Shown here one piece after another: positions 1 to 10,320 of a stretch of DNA of 64,000 nucleotides (its first letter is position 1; the number at the start of each line of letters is the position of its first letter). A program made the position numbers and the translations under genes. Location: NCBI GenBank assembly GCA_036936605.1, contig JAUPFV010000005.1, positions 127,032,453 through 127,096,452 on the forward strand. The letters run 5' to 3'. The DNA is from Limnanthes douglasii subsp. nivea. Lineage: Eukaryota; Streptophyta; Magnoliopsida; Brassicales; Limnanthaceae. The notes under the pieces are model-generated. The model saw only the letters and a program-made list of their open reading frames with translations. It did not search any database and was not told the origin of the DNA.

Positions 1-676
1 CCCAATATCTCCTTTGGATCTAATTCCTTTGCCTTTGAGTGAAAGAACTAGCATAGATGGGAAAAAGAAAGCTGAACTTGTAAAACAGATTCATGATGAT
101 GTAAGGAAAAACATAGAAAAGAAAACTGAGCAATATGTTAAACAAGCAAACAAGGGAAGACATGAGAAAGTTTTTGAGGTTGGAGATCAAGTATGGGTGC
201 ACTTAAGAAAGGAAAGATTTCCAGAAGAGAGGAAGTCAAAATTGATGCCTAGAATTGATGGACCATTTGAAGTAACAAAAAAGATCAACAATAATGCGTA
301 ACAACTTGACCTACGAGGTAAGTATAAAGTGAGTCCTACCTTTAATGTTTCTGATTTGGTTCCTTTTATCGCAGATGAAATGGATTTGAGGTCAAATCCT
401 TTTCAAGTGGGAGAGGATGATGTGATCCTAGATGACACAAGGAGCTTAGAACATGGAAATGTGCAAGAACCAGATGAACAACTTGAAAAAGAAGATGAGC
501 TTGAAGTTGAAGATATTCTTATTTTACCGGCTGGTCCAACAACTCGATCAAGAGCAAAACAACTTAACAAATTTGTTGGAGGATTGCTTAATCAACTAGA
601 GAATCCACGTGATCAAAACAGCAAGTATGGTGGAAAAGCTTGTCAAACCACTTTGGTCTTGATTCAAGCTAATTGA
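1..676 (+). pseudogene. Ty3/gypsy copy A: 3' end of pol (integrase C-terminus), running into the LTR
   Basis: This is the last part of a pol polyprotein whose beginning lies left of the window. It matches the end of the integrase of copy B (from about 9037) almost base for base. The visible part carries the linker and GPY/F-like module (motif [18 protein letters not shown] in the intact relative) that helps integrase bind DNA. A TAT-to-TAA change at 299-301 stops the frame. The same frame then stays open to 676, crossing the polypurine tract and 259 bases of the LTR, and ends with an acidic stretch and a TTRSRAK-type basic motif. No classical chromodomain is visible. The homology is certain. 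Its assignment to the CRM clade rests on the LTR-coding overlap and RT style, and is an inference. Confidence 0.85.
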
Positions 677-1288
677 TTTCAACAAATGAGAAAGTGTCTC
701 GATTGTACTCTTTTTCCCTTGTTCAAGTTTTGTCCCAATGGGTTTTCTTGACAAGGTTTTTAATGGTGCAATTGTTTCACTTCACCATTGTCCATTTGTT
801 GAAATAAAAGCCCAAGGCCCATCTACACCAAAAGCCACATCCTTGGAGGAGGGAAGGGTCTGATTTCCAACTTATATCATTAATACTTTGTATTTTCAAT
901 ATTAAAGCATTTTGTTTCCAAGAAAAGCCTTAATTGTTTTAGAGGCATGCATTATGTTTCCAAGAACAGCCTTAATCGTGTTCAAGGCTAGTTCTTTCTC
1001 CTATAAAAACTATGTACTCAGAATTCTAATGGTTAGACTATCTTTGATTCTGAAAATTTTTCTTAAGTTTTACTCTTCTCTTGTTGGTGTGTAATATCCA
1101 CAAGAAAACATGTTCTTCATTTGGTGCGTCATATCCAAAGGAAGATCAGTTGGAATATCAAAGGCCTTTCCACAACCTTTGTGTGACCTATCGATCCACA
1201 CCCTTTGATCCTTGAATCCTTTTGGGTTCCTGGTTTCAAAGTTATCCCTATCCCATTTCAGAGTGCCGATTCTAGGAGGAGTTTATCA
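418..1288 (+). repeat. 3' LTR of Ty3/gypsy copy A (871 bp)
   Basis: The LTR begins TGATGTGATCC right after the purine tract GTGGGAGAGGA and ends GGAGTTTATCA. It aligns along its whole length with both LTRs of copy B, with only scattered substitutions. A TATAAAAA box lies at 1002-1009. The sequence immediately after (1289 onward) is mid-gag of an older, more diverged copy. This is therefore best read as the right end of a young element inserted there, rather than as the 5' LTR of the old copy. Confidence 0.9.
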
Positions 1289-4004
1289 CCTTCATGCTGC
1301 GAGCTGATATTTCAGAAGATAGAGAGAAAACAATGTCAAGGTTTCTTGGGGGTTTAAATAAAGAAATTCAAGGAAGATTGGAAACTCAACATTATGTTGA
1401 ACTATAAGATATGCTACGCAAGTCTTTGTTATTTGAGCAAGAAGTTAAGAGAATTAACTCTTCAAGATCAAGTTATGGTTCACGGGTAATAACAATTAAG
1501 CCAAGTTATTTGAAAGAGGAGAAGACCAAAGGAAGCTATCTAGAAGTGAACCAAAAAACTCGAATATCATATTCTATTAATAACAATGGCAAAGCTAAAA
1601 AGGTTGCAACTAGAACTCGTGGTGTTAACTGTTTCAAGTGCAAAAGGATGGGATATTATGCTAATGAGTATTCTAATAAGAAGATTCTGATAATTCTGGA
1701 GAATGGAGAAATAATTTCCAATGAAGAAGAATTTGTTTCTGATTCTTTTGAAGAAAAATTAGAGCAACCTGCTAGAGGAGGTTTATTGGTAGCCAAAAGG
1801 TCTTTAAGTGTTCCTACAAAAGAAGAAGAACAAGAGCAAAGATAGAATCTCTTTCCTACTAAGTGTTTTGTTCAAGGTAAAGTTCGTATCCTTATTATTA
1901 ATGGAGGAAGGTGCACCAACGTGGCAAGTGGATCTACGGGAAAGAAGCTTGGTTTAAACAACGAAGAAGCATCCAACATCTTACAAGCTTTAGTGGCTTA
2001 ATGACAATAGAGAAATTAAAGTTAGCCACCAAGTAAAAGTTTATGTAACCATTGGTAAGTACAAAGATGTAGTCTCGTGTGTGATGTTCTACAAATAGAG
2101 GCTAGTCACATACTGTTAGGAAGACTATGGGAATCTGATTGAAAGGTTATGCATGATGGATTCACCAATCGCCATACATTCGAGTTCCAAAGGAGAAAAA
2201 CCACTCTAGTTCCCATGACTTCACAAGAATTTTACCAGGATCAAAAGCATATGAAGAACAAGGAAATTTAAGTAATTAAATATTCAAATTTCTATGTAAA
2301 AGTTGGTGAGGTTAAGAAAGCATTATTCTCTAACCAACCTATGTTATTTTTTGTGTTTAAGCAAACTCTTATGAGTTTAACTAACTTGACACGGGTGCTG
2401 CTGAGTGAGATGCCTTTTCTTTTCCAGGAATTTCAAGATGTATTCCTTAATGACAATCCAAAGGGACTTCCACCAATCAGAGGCATTGAACACCAAATAG
2501 ATTTTGTGACTGGATCCTTACTTCCTAACAGACCTGCTTATAGAACTCATCTAGTAAAAACAAAATAATTGTAAAGGAAAATCACCAAATTGAAAGAATA
2601 ATGACATATCCGTGAAAGCATGAGTCATTATGGTGTACCAGTTCTACTTGTGCCAAAGAAAGATGGAAGTTTGAAAATGTGTGTTGATTACAGATCCATC
2701 ACCAACATAATAATGAGGTATAGTCATCATATACCTAGATTGGATGATATGTTAGATCAATTGCATGGTTCTAGCATTATTTCTAAGATTGACCTTAAAA
2801 GGGGTTATCATCAAATTAGGATGAAAGAGGGGGATAAGTGGAAAACTAAGCATGGACTATATGAATGGTGAGTAATTCTGTTTGGGCTGACTAATGCACC
2901 TAGTATATTCATTAGGTTAATGAATCATGTTCTAATGGATTACATAAGAGTTTTTGTTATACTATATTTTGATGACATCTTAATTTATAGCAAATGTTTA
3001 GAAGAACACATTCAACATCTGAAATTGGTTTTATGTGTGCTTAGGAAGGAAAATATTATTCTAATCTTAAGAAATGAACTTTTTGTACTGATAATCTTAT
3101 CTTTTTAGGTTTTGTTGTAAGATCATAAGGTATTAATATGGATGAATAAAAGGTTAAATTGATCCGTGAATGGCCAACTCCAAAGACATTCGGAGAAGAG
3201 AGAAGCTTCCACGACCTTGTAGGATTTCATAGGCATTTTGTCAAGGATTTCAGCATCTTAGCTGCACCACTCACTGAAGTAATAAAGAAAGACGTTGGTT
3301 TCAAGTGGAAACAAGCTCAGGAAGAAGTATTTCAATCCTTAGAATAGAAGTTTACCCATGCTCATGTCTTAACATTGCCTGATTTTCTTAGAACTTTTGA
3401 GATTTAATCTGATGTTTCTGGTATAGAGATTGGAGTTGTTTTGAAGCAAAATAAAAATCTTATACCTTATTTTAGTGAAAAACTTGGATGAGCCACTCAA
3501 AACTATCCTAGTTATGACAATGAGTTGTATGCCTTAGTTTGACCTTTACAAATATGGCAGCATTACTTGTGGCCTAAGGAGTTTTTCATACACACTGACT
3601 ATGAATTTTTCAACCATTTAAAAGGTCAGGAGAAACTTAACAAAAAACATGCAAGCTGGATAGAATTCCTTGAGAAATTTCCATATGTTATCAAATACAA
3701 ACAAGGTAAATAAAATATTGTTGTCAAAGCGTTGGCTTGAAGGTATGCCTTAATCACTACTCTTGAAGCTAAGATTGTAAGATTTGATCATCTTAAGAGT
3801 TTATATGAAAATGATTCTCATTTTGAAAAGATGTATCAAAGATGTGCAGAGTTTGCTTCAGGGCGGTTCTATAGACATAAAGGATTCTTATTTTTGGATA
3901 AACGTTTATGTGTGCCTAACTGTTCCATGAGAGGTTTCCTTATGAAAGCAGCCCATGGAGGAGGCTTAATTGGACATTTTGGAATAGTTAATTTTCTCAA
4001 AGGT
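1289..4004 (+). pseudogene. Old Ty3/gypsy copy, left part: gag, protease, RT, RNase H and start of integrase
   Basis: This is a decayed gag-pol colinear with copy B from about base 5857 onward. It starts inside gag at the RADISEDRE motif. The gag zinc knuckle (about 1630-1675) is damaged: the B motif CFKCKGMGHYANEC has lost its histidine and last cysteine to tyrosine. The protease active-site aspartate is changed (IIDGGSC in B, IINGGRC here). RT occupies about 2400-3110, keeps YFDD, and lacks four codons (TAFK region). RNase H follows to about 3720. The integrase zinc region runs to 4004, where copy B begins. There are many stops (for example GAA to TAA before DMLRK near 1408) and indels, so it is non-functional. 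The 5' end is presumably left of the window, beyond copy A. Confidence 0.85.
4000..4004 (+). repeat. Target-site duplication AAGGT, left of copy B
   Basis: The five bases AAGGT directly precede the TG of the 5' LTR. They recur at 10316-10320 directly after the CA of the 3' LTR. A 5-bp duplication is normal for Ty3/gypsy integrases. It fixes both ends of copy B. Confidence 0.92.
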
Positions 4005-4874
4005 TGATGTGATCCTAGATGACACAAGGAGCTTAGAACATGGAAATGTGCAAGAACCAGATGAACAACTTGAAAAAGAAGATGAGCTTGAAGTTGAAGA
4101 TATTCTTATTTTACCGGCTGGTCCAACAACTCGATCAAGAGCAAAACAATTTAACAAAGCTCTTGGAGGATTGCTTAGTCAACTAGAGAATCCACGTGAT
4201 CAAAACAACAAGTATGGTGGAAAAGCTTGTCAAACCACTTTGATCTTGATTCAAGCTAATTGATTTCAACAAATGAGAAAGTGTCTCGATTGTACTCTTT
4301 TTCCCTTGTTCAAGTTTTGTCCCAACGGGTTTTCTTGACAAGGTTTTTAATGAGGCAATTGTTTCACTTCACCATTGCCCATTTGTTGAAATAAAAGCCC
4401 AAGGCCTATCTACACCAAAAGCCACGTCCTTGGAGGAGAGAAGGGTCTGATTTCCAGCTTATATCATTAATACTTTGTATTTTCAATATTAAAGCCTTTT
4501 GTTTCCAAGAAAAGCCTTAATTGTTTTAGAGGCATGCATTATGTTTCCAAGAACAGCCTTAATTGTGTTCAAGGCTAGTTATTTCTCCTATAAAAACTAT
4601 GTACTCAGAATTCTAATGGTTAGACTATCTTTGATTCTAAAAAAACTTCTTAAGTTTTACTCTTCTCTTGTTGGTGTGTAATATCCACAAGAAAACATGT
4701 TATTCATTTGGTGCGTCATATCCAAAGGAAGATCAGTTGGAATATTAAAGGCCTTTCCACAACCTTTGGTGACCTATCGATTCACATCCTTTGATCCTTG
4801 AATCCTTTTGGGTTACTGGTTGCAAAGTTATCCATATTCCATTTCAGAGTGCCGATTCTAGGAGGAGTTTATCA
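4005..4874 (+). repeat. 5' LTR of copy B (870 bp)
   Basis: It runs from TGATGTGATCC to GGAGTTTATCA and is followed after two bases by the primer-binding site. Its first 259 bases are an open frame (to 4263) equal to the pol C-terminus. Its last third carries the TATA box and the presumed transcription start. Confidence 0.92.
4589..4596 (+). promoter_or_regulatory. TATA box of the copy B 5' LTR
   Basis: TATAAAAA lies in the sequence CTCCTATAAAAACTATG. It is preserved in the LTR of copy A (1002-1009) and in the 3' LTR of B (10029-10036), about 280 bases before the LTR end. This is a plausible plant RNA polymerase II promoter for the element; the start site was not determined. Confidence 0.6.
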
Positions 4875-4876
4875 AG

Positions 4877-4888
4877 TGGTATCAGAGC
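4877..4888 (+). promoter_or_regulatory. Primer-binding site, initiator Met-tRNA type
   Basis: TGGTATCAGAGC lies two bases after the 5' LTR. It is complementary to the 3' end of plant initiator methionine tRNA, the usual primer for minus-strand DNA synthesis in many plant Ty1/copia and Ty3/gypsy elements. Confidence 0.9.
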
Positions 4889-5205
4889 AACATTCTGAAA
4901 GTTGGGTATTCTCTTTCTCATTAATTTTTCTTTATCCATTTTAGATTATTAGTTTGTTTGTGAAGATTTGAGTGTTAGTGTGATGATTTCATTTTGAATC
5001 ACGAAATTCTGATCTGTTTCACCCTAGTTATAGTTGTTTGAGATTTAAAATCGTAGAAAATCGTTTTTAGGTGCTGTTGTGAAACTTATCTCTTAATATT
5101 CTTAGGAAAATAAATTTGGATATGTTTTATGGTTTTAAATAAATTGAAGAACTTTCTAAGGACTTGTTTCTGGTGATTTGTTTTTGTTTTGTTTTGTAGA
5201 AAAGG
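4889..5205 (+). other. 5' untranslated leader of copy B
   Basis: This is T-rich, non-coding sequence between the primer-binding site and the first gag ATG at 5206. It would hold the leader and packaging region. I see no ORF or repeat in it. Confidence 0.6.
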
Positions 5206-6779
5206 ATGTCTAATTCAAAAGATGCAGAAAACAGTCATTTCAATAACAATAAGCTTCTAATTGAAGCTATGACAAAGTTGATAGACACCAAGATATATGT
5301 ATTTCGCGAAGAGCTTCAATCAAACACTGACCACGAGCGGAACCGTTCACGACAAACCAATCCAAGAAGAAACCATGAACTACCTGAACAATTCAGAAAT
5401 GAAGCCACTGATGAATATTATGAACGCATGAGCAATTCGTCTCGAAACAGCCATAGAAGGCACCATAGACGTACAAGAGAGGGCAACGAACGTATGCGTG
5501 AAAATCTTCGAGGTCTCAAGATTAAGATTCCACCATTCCATGGAAAAACGATCCAGATGCCTATTTGGAATGGGAAAAGAAGATTGAACTCGTTTTCAAC
5601 GTTCAACACTACACGAATACCAATCCAGTAAGAATTGTTGCTACTGAGTTTTATGATTATGCTCTTAGTTGGTGGGATCAACTAATTACCTCAAGAAGGC
5701 GTAATGGGGAACATCCTATAGAATCATGGGCAGAACTGAAAGCCATTATGCGAAAGAGGTTTGTTCCTAGTCATTACCACCGTGAGCTACATCTAAAGCT
5801 GAGGAGATTAACACAAGGAAGCCGATCTGTTGAAGAGTATTATCAAGAAATGGAGACCTTAATGTTGCGAGCTGATATTTCAGAAGATAGAGAGGCAACA
5901 ATGTCAAGGTTTCTTGGGGGTTTAAATAGAGAAATTCAAGACAGATTGGAAACTCAGTATTATGTTGAACTAGAAGAGATGCTACACAAAGCTTTGCTAT
6001 TTGAACAACAAGTTAAAAGAAAGAACTCCTCAAGATCAAGTTACGGTTCAGGGGCAGTAACAATTACGCCAAGTTATTCAAAAGATGAGAAGACCAATTA
6101 TCAGAAAGGAAGCTATGTAGAGGTGAACCAAAAATATGGAACACCATTGTCTATTGATAACAAGGGCAAACGTAAAGAGGTTGCAATCAGAACTCGTGAT
6201 GTTAAGTGTTTCAAGTGCAAAGGGATGGGACATTATGCTAATGAGTGTTCTAATAAGAAGATTATAACAATTCTAGATAATAGAGAAATAATTTCAGAGG
6301 AAGAAGAAATTGTCTTTGATTCTTCCGAACACTTAGAGCGACCTGCTAAAGGAGATTTATTGGTAGCCAGAAGGTCTTTAAGCGTTCAAACAAAAGAAGA
6401 AGAACAAGAGCAAAGGGAGAATCTGTTTCACACTAGGTGTCTTGTTCAAGGGAAAGTTTGTAGCCTTATTATCGATGGAGGCAGTTGTACCAATGTGGCA
6501 AGTGAATCTATGGTAAAGAAGCTTGGTTTAAAAACGAAAAAGCATCCAGCACCTTACAAGCTTCAATGGCTTAACGACAATGGGGAAATGAAAGTTAGCC
6601 ACCAAGTAGAAGTTCCCTTAGCCATTGGTAAGTACGAAGATGAAGTTTTATGTGATATTCTACCAATGGAGGCTAGTCACATACTGTTAGGAAGGCCATG
6701 GCAATCTGATCGAAAGGTTATTTTGATGGATTCATTAATCGCCATACATTTGAGTTTCAAGGAAGGAAAACCACTCTAG
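5206..6779 (+). pseudogene. gag and protease of copy B, frameshifted
   Basis: The frame opens at ATG 5206 with a polar, charged N-terminus. At about 5543-5547 a run of five A in TGGAAAAACG appears one base short, because the expected HGKNDPDAY-type reading resumes only in the next frame. The capsid-like gag core (WWDQLITSRRRNGEHPI, VEEYYQEMETL) follows, then the CCHC zinc knuckle CFKCKGMGHYANEC (about 6210-6250). Next comes an aspartic protease with active site IIDGGSCTN (near 6470) and the flap-side motif HILLGRPW (near 6680). A second one-base loss near 6718-6725, judged against the old copy, shifts the frame so that TAG 6777-6779 ends it. The enzymes would shape the virus-like particle and cleave the polyprotein. 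Confidence 0.85.
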
Positions 6780-6784
6780 TTCCC

Positions 6785-8140
6785 ATGACTCCACGAGAAG
6801 TTTACCAAGATCAAAAGCATATGCAAAACAAGGAAAGTCGGGAATTTGAAGATGTATTCCCTGAAGACAATCCAAAGGGGCTTCCACCAATTAGAGGCAT
6901 CGAACACCAAATAGATTTTGTACCTGGAGCCTCCCTTCCTAATAGACCTGCTTATAGAACTAATCCAGTGGAGACAAAAGAATTGCAAAGGCAAATCAGT
7001 GAACTGATGGAAAAAGGACATATCTGTGAAAGCATGAGTCCTTGTGCGGTACCAGTTCTACTTGTGCCCAAGAAAGATAGAAGCTGGAGAATCTGTGTTA
7101 ATTGCAGAGCCATCCACAACATAACAGTAAAGTATTGCCATCCTATACCTAGATTAGATGATATGTTAGATGAATTGCATGGTTCTAGCATTTTTTCTAA
7201 GATTGATCTTAAAAGTGGTTATCACCAAATTAGGATGAAAGAAGGGGATGAGTGGAAAACTGCATTTAAAACTAAGCATGGACTATATGAATGGTTAGTA
7301 ATGCTATTTGGGCTGACTAATGCACCTAGTACATTCATGCGGTTAATGAATCATGTTCTAAGGGCTTATATAGGAGTTTTTGTTGTAGTATATTTCGATG
7401 ACATCGTAATTTACAGCAAGTGCTTAGAAGAACATGTTCGCCATCTGAAATTGATTTTAAGTGTACTTAGGAAGGAAAATCTCTATGTTAATCTTAAGAA
7501 ATGCACTTTTTGTACCGATAATCTTGTCTTTTTAGGTTTTTTTATAAGTGCAGATGGTACTAAGGTGGATGAGGAAAAGGTTAAGGCAATCCGCGAATGA
7601 CCAAGTCCAAAAACAGTTGGAGAAGTGAGAAGCTTCCACGGCCTTGCAGGATTTTATAGGCGTTTTGTCAAAGATTTCAGCACCTTAGCTGCACCACTCA
7701 CTGAAATAATAAAGAAGGACGTTGGTTTCAAGTGGGAACAAGCTCAAGAAGAAGCATTTCAATCCTTAAAAGAGAAGCTTACTCATGCTCCTGTCTTGAC
7801 ATTACCTGATTTTCTTAAAACTTTTGAGATTGAATGTGATGCTTCTGGAATTGGGATTGGAGCTGTTTTGATGCAGGATAAAAAGCCCATAGCTTATTTC
7901 AGTGAAAAGCTTGGAGGAGCTACTCAAAACTATCCTACTTATGACAAGGAGTTGTATGCCTTAGTTCGAGCTTTGCAAACATGGCAGTATTACTTGTGGC
8001 CAAAGGAGTTTGTCATACACACTAACCATGAATCTCTCAAACACCTAAAAGGTCAGCAAAAACTTAACAAAAGACATGCAAGGTGGATAGAATTTATTGA
8101 GACATTTCCATATGTCATCAAATACAAACAAGGTAAATAA
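6785..8140 (+). pseudogene. Reverse transcriptase and RNase H of copy B
   Basis: One frame carries an RT with [32 protein letters not shown] and the catalytic YFDD (about 7390-7400). The conserved CVDYR-type motif has drifted to CVNCR. TGA at 7598-7600 replaces the Trp of the REW motif just before the RNase H connection. RNase H follows, with [17 protein letters not shown] and [18 protein letters not shown] at 8138-8140 replaces the Glu before [10 protein letters not shown], the last conserved RNase H block, which lies beyond the stop in the same frame. These domains would copy the element RNA into DNA. Confidence 0.88.
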
Positions 8141-8158
8141 AATATTGTTGCTGATGCA

Positions 8159-9634
8159 TTGTCCCGAAGGTATGCCTTAATCACTACTCTTGAAGCTAAG
8201 ATTTTAGGATTTGATCATCTTAAGAGTTTATATGAAAACGATTCTGATTTTGGAAAGATGTATCAAGCATGTGAAAAGTTTGCTTCAGGGCGGTTCTATA
8301 GGCATGAAGGATTCTTATTCTTTGATAAACGTTTATGTGTGCATAATTGTTCCATGAGAGATTTACTTGTTAGAGAAGCCCATGGAGGAGGCTTAATGGG
8401 ACATTTTGGAATAGCTAAAACTCTCAAGGTAATGCTGGATCACTTCCATTGGCCACATATGAGGAGGGACGTTGAAAGAATCTGTGACAGATGTGCTACT
8501 TGCAAACAAGCCAAATCTAAGGTGCAATCCCACGGTTTGTATACTCCTTTACCTATTCCTATGCATCCTTGGAATGATATATCTATGGACTTTGTAGTTG
8601 GATTGCCTAGGACTAGAACTGGTAAGGATTCCATTTTTGTGGTTGTGGATCGATTCTCTAAAATGGCACACTTTGTTGCTTGTCTCAATACTGATGGTGT
8701 GTTGCACATTGCTAATCTGTTCTTTAAAGAGATGGTTCGTTTGCATGGCATGCCTAGGACGATAGTTTCAGATAGGGACACTAAGTTTCAAAGTTACTTT
8801 TGGAAAACTTTGTGGTCTAAGTTAGGGACTAAGCTTTTATTTTCTACTACCTGTCACCTACAAACTGATGGACAAACAGAAGTAGTAAATAGGACTTTGT
8901 CCACTCTTCTACGTGCATTAATTAAAAAGAACTTGAAAACTTGGGAACAATGTTTGCCGCATGTTGAATTTGCATACAATCATTCTATGCATTCTGCTTC
9001 TAAGTACTCTCCTTTTCAAATTGTTTATGGATTTAACCCAATATCTCCTTTGGATCTAATTCCTTTTCCTTTGAGTGAAAGAACTAGCATAGATGGGAAA
9101 AAGAAAGCTGAACTTGTAAAACAGATCCATGATGATGCAAGGAAAAACATAGAAAAGAAAACTGAGCAATATGTCAAACAAGCAAACAAGGGAAGACGTG
9201 AGAAAGTTTTTGAGGTTGGGGATCAAGTATGGGTGCACTTAAGAAAGGAAAGATTTCCAGAAGAGAGGAAGTCAAGATTGATGCCTAGAATTGATGGACC
9301 ATTTGAAGTAACAAAAAAGATCAACAATAATGCGTATCAACTTGACCTACGATGTAAGTATAAAGTGAGTCCTACCTTTAATGTTTCTGATTTGGTTCGT
9401 TTTATCGCAGATGAAATGGATTTGAGGTCAAATCCTTTTCAAGTGGGAGAGGATGATGTGATCCTAGATGACACAAGGAGCTTAGAACATGGAAATGTGC
9501 AAGAACCAGATGAACAACTTGAAAAGAAGATGAGCTTGAAGTTGAAGATATTCTTATTTTACCGGCTGGTCCAACAACTCGATAAAGAGCAAAATAATTT
9601 AACAAAGCTGTTGGAGGATTGCTTAATCAACTAG
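8159..9634 (+). pseudogene. Integrase of copy B, extending into the 3' LTR
   Basis: The integrase continues in the RT frame. The HHCC zinc domain (HGGGLMGHF ... CATCKQ) is followed by a catalytic core with all three acidic residues in context: [15 protein letters not shown] and QTEVVNR. The GPY/F-like module (IDGPFEV, near 9290-9330) and the LTR-encoded tail follow. Near 9524 an A run is one base short ([10 protein letters not shown] becomes EKKMSLKLK), so only the tail is altered. A TCA-to-TAA change then lies in the original frame. The core looks intact, but it would need the upstream stops to be bypassed. It would insert the DNA copy and make the 5-bp duplications seen here. Confidence 0.88.
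9443..9453 (+). promoter_or_regulatory. Polypurine tract of copy B
   Basis: GTGGGAGAGGA abuts the TG of the 3' LTR and would prime plus-strand DNA synthesis. It is also coding (VGED in the integrase tail). The same tract sits before the LTR of copy A (407-417). Confidence 0.85.
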
Positions 9635-10315
9635 AGAATCCACGTGATCAAAACAACAAGTATGGTGGAAAAGCTTGTCAAACCACTTTGGTCTTGATTC
9701 AAGCTAATTGATTTCAACAAATGAGAAAGTGTCTCGATTGTACTCTTTTTCCCTTGTTCAAGTTTTGTCCCAATGGGTTTTCTTGACAAGGTTTTCAATG
9801 AGGCAATTGTTTCACTTCACCATTGCCCATTTGTTGAAATAAAAGCCCAAGGCCCATCTACACCAAAAGCCACGTCCTTGGAGGAGGGAAGGGTCTGATT
9901 TCCAGCTTATATCATTAATACTTTGTATTTTCAATATTAAAGCATTTTGTTTCCAAGAAAAGCCTTAATTGTTTTAGAGGTATGCATTATGTTTCCAAGA
10001 ACAGCCTTAATTGTGTTCATCTTTCTCCTATAAAAATTATGTACTCAGAATTCTAATGGTTAGACTATCTTTGATTCTAAAAAAACTTCTTAAGTTTTAC
10101 TCTTCTCTTGTTGGTGTGTAATATCCACAAGAAAACCTGTTCTTCTTTTGGTGCGTCATATCCAAAGGAAGATCAGTTAGAATATCAAAGGCCTTTCCAC
10201 AACCTTTGTGTGACCTATCGATCCACATCCTTGGATCCTTGAATCCTTTTGGGTTCCTGGTTGCAAAGTTATCCCTATTCCATTTCAGAGTGCCGATTTT
10301 AGGAGGAGTTTATCA
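9454..10315 (+). repeat. 3' LTR of copy B (862 bp)
   Basis: It aligns end to end with 4005-4874. The differences include a one-base loss near the start, an ~8-bp deletion around 10019 and about two dozen substitutions. It ends TTTATCA and is followed by AAGGT. The differences between the LTRs imply an insertion that is young on a plant-genome scale but not very recent. Confidence 0.92.
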
Positions 10316-10320
10316 AAGGT
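10316..10320 (+). repeat. Target-site duplication AAGGT, right of copy B
   Basis: It matches 4000-4004 exactly. Beyond it the old integrase resumes at the point where its left half broke off. Confidence 0.92.

Larger units (their letters stand above)
4005..10315 (+). mobile_element. Complete Ty3/gypsy LTR retrotransposon copy B (6.3 kb), nested in an older relative
   Basis: Every structural part is visible: 5' LTR (4005-4874), Met-tRNA-type primer-binding site (4877-4888), gag-pol (5206-9634), polypurine tract (9443-9453), 3' LTR (9454-10315) and flanking AAGGT duplications. The domain order gag-PR-RT-RNaseH-IN defines Ty3/gypsy. The gag style (EFYDYALSWWDQL, RKRFVPSHYHREL) and RT motif FMRLMN resemble CRM-type chromoviruses, which I rate as likely rather than proven. 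The two LTRs differ at roughly 25 places by eye. The coding region has at least two frameshifts and two in-frame stops before its last LTR-encoded part, so this copy cannot make a full polyprotein. Confidence 0.93.

Noticed and set aside
8440..8781. Minus-strand 113-codon ORF within the integrase of copy B.
   Set aside because: It is the antisense shadow of a clear integrase core and has no motifs of its own.
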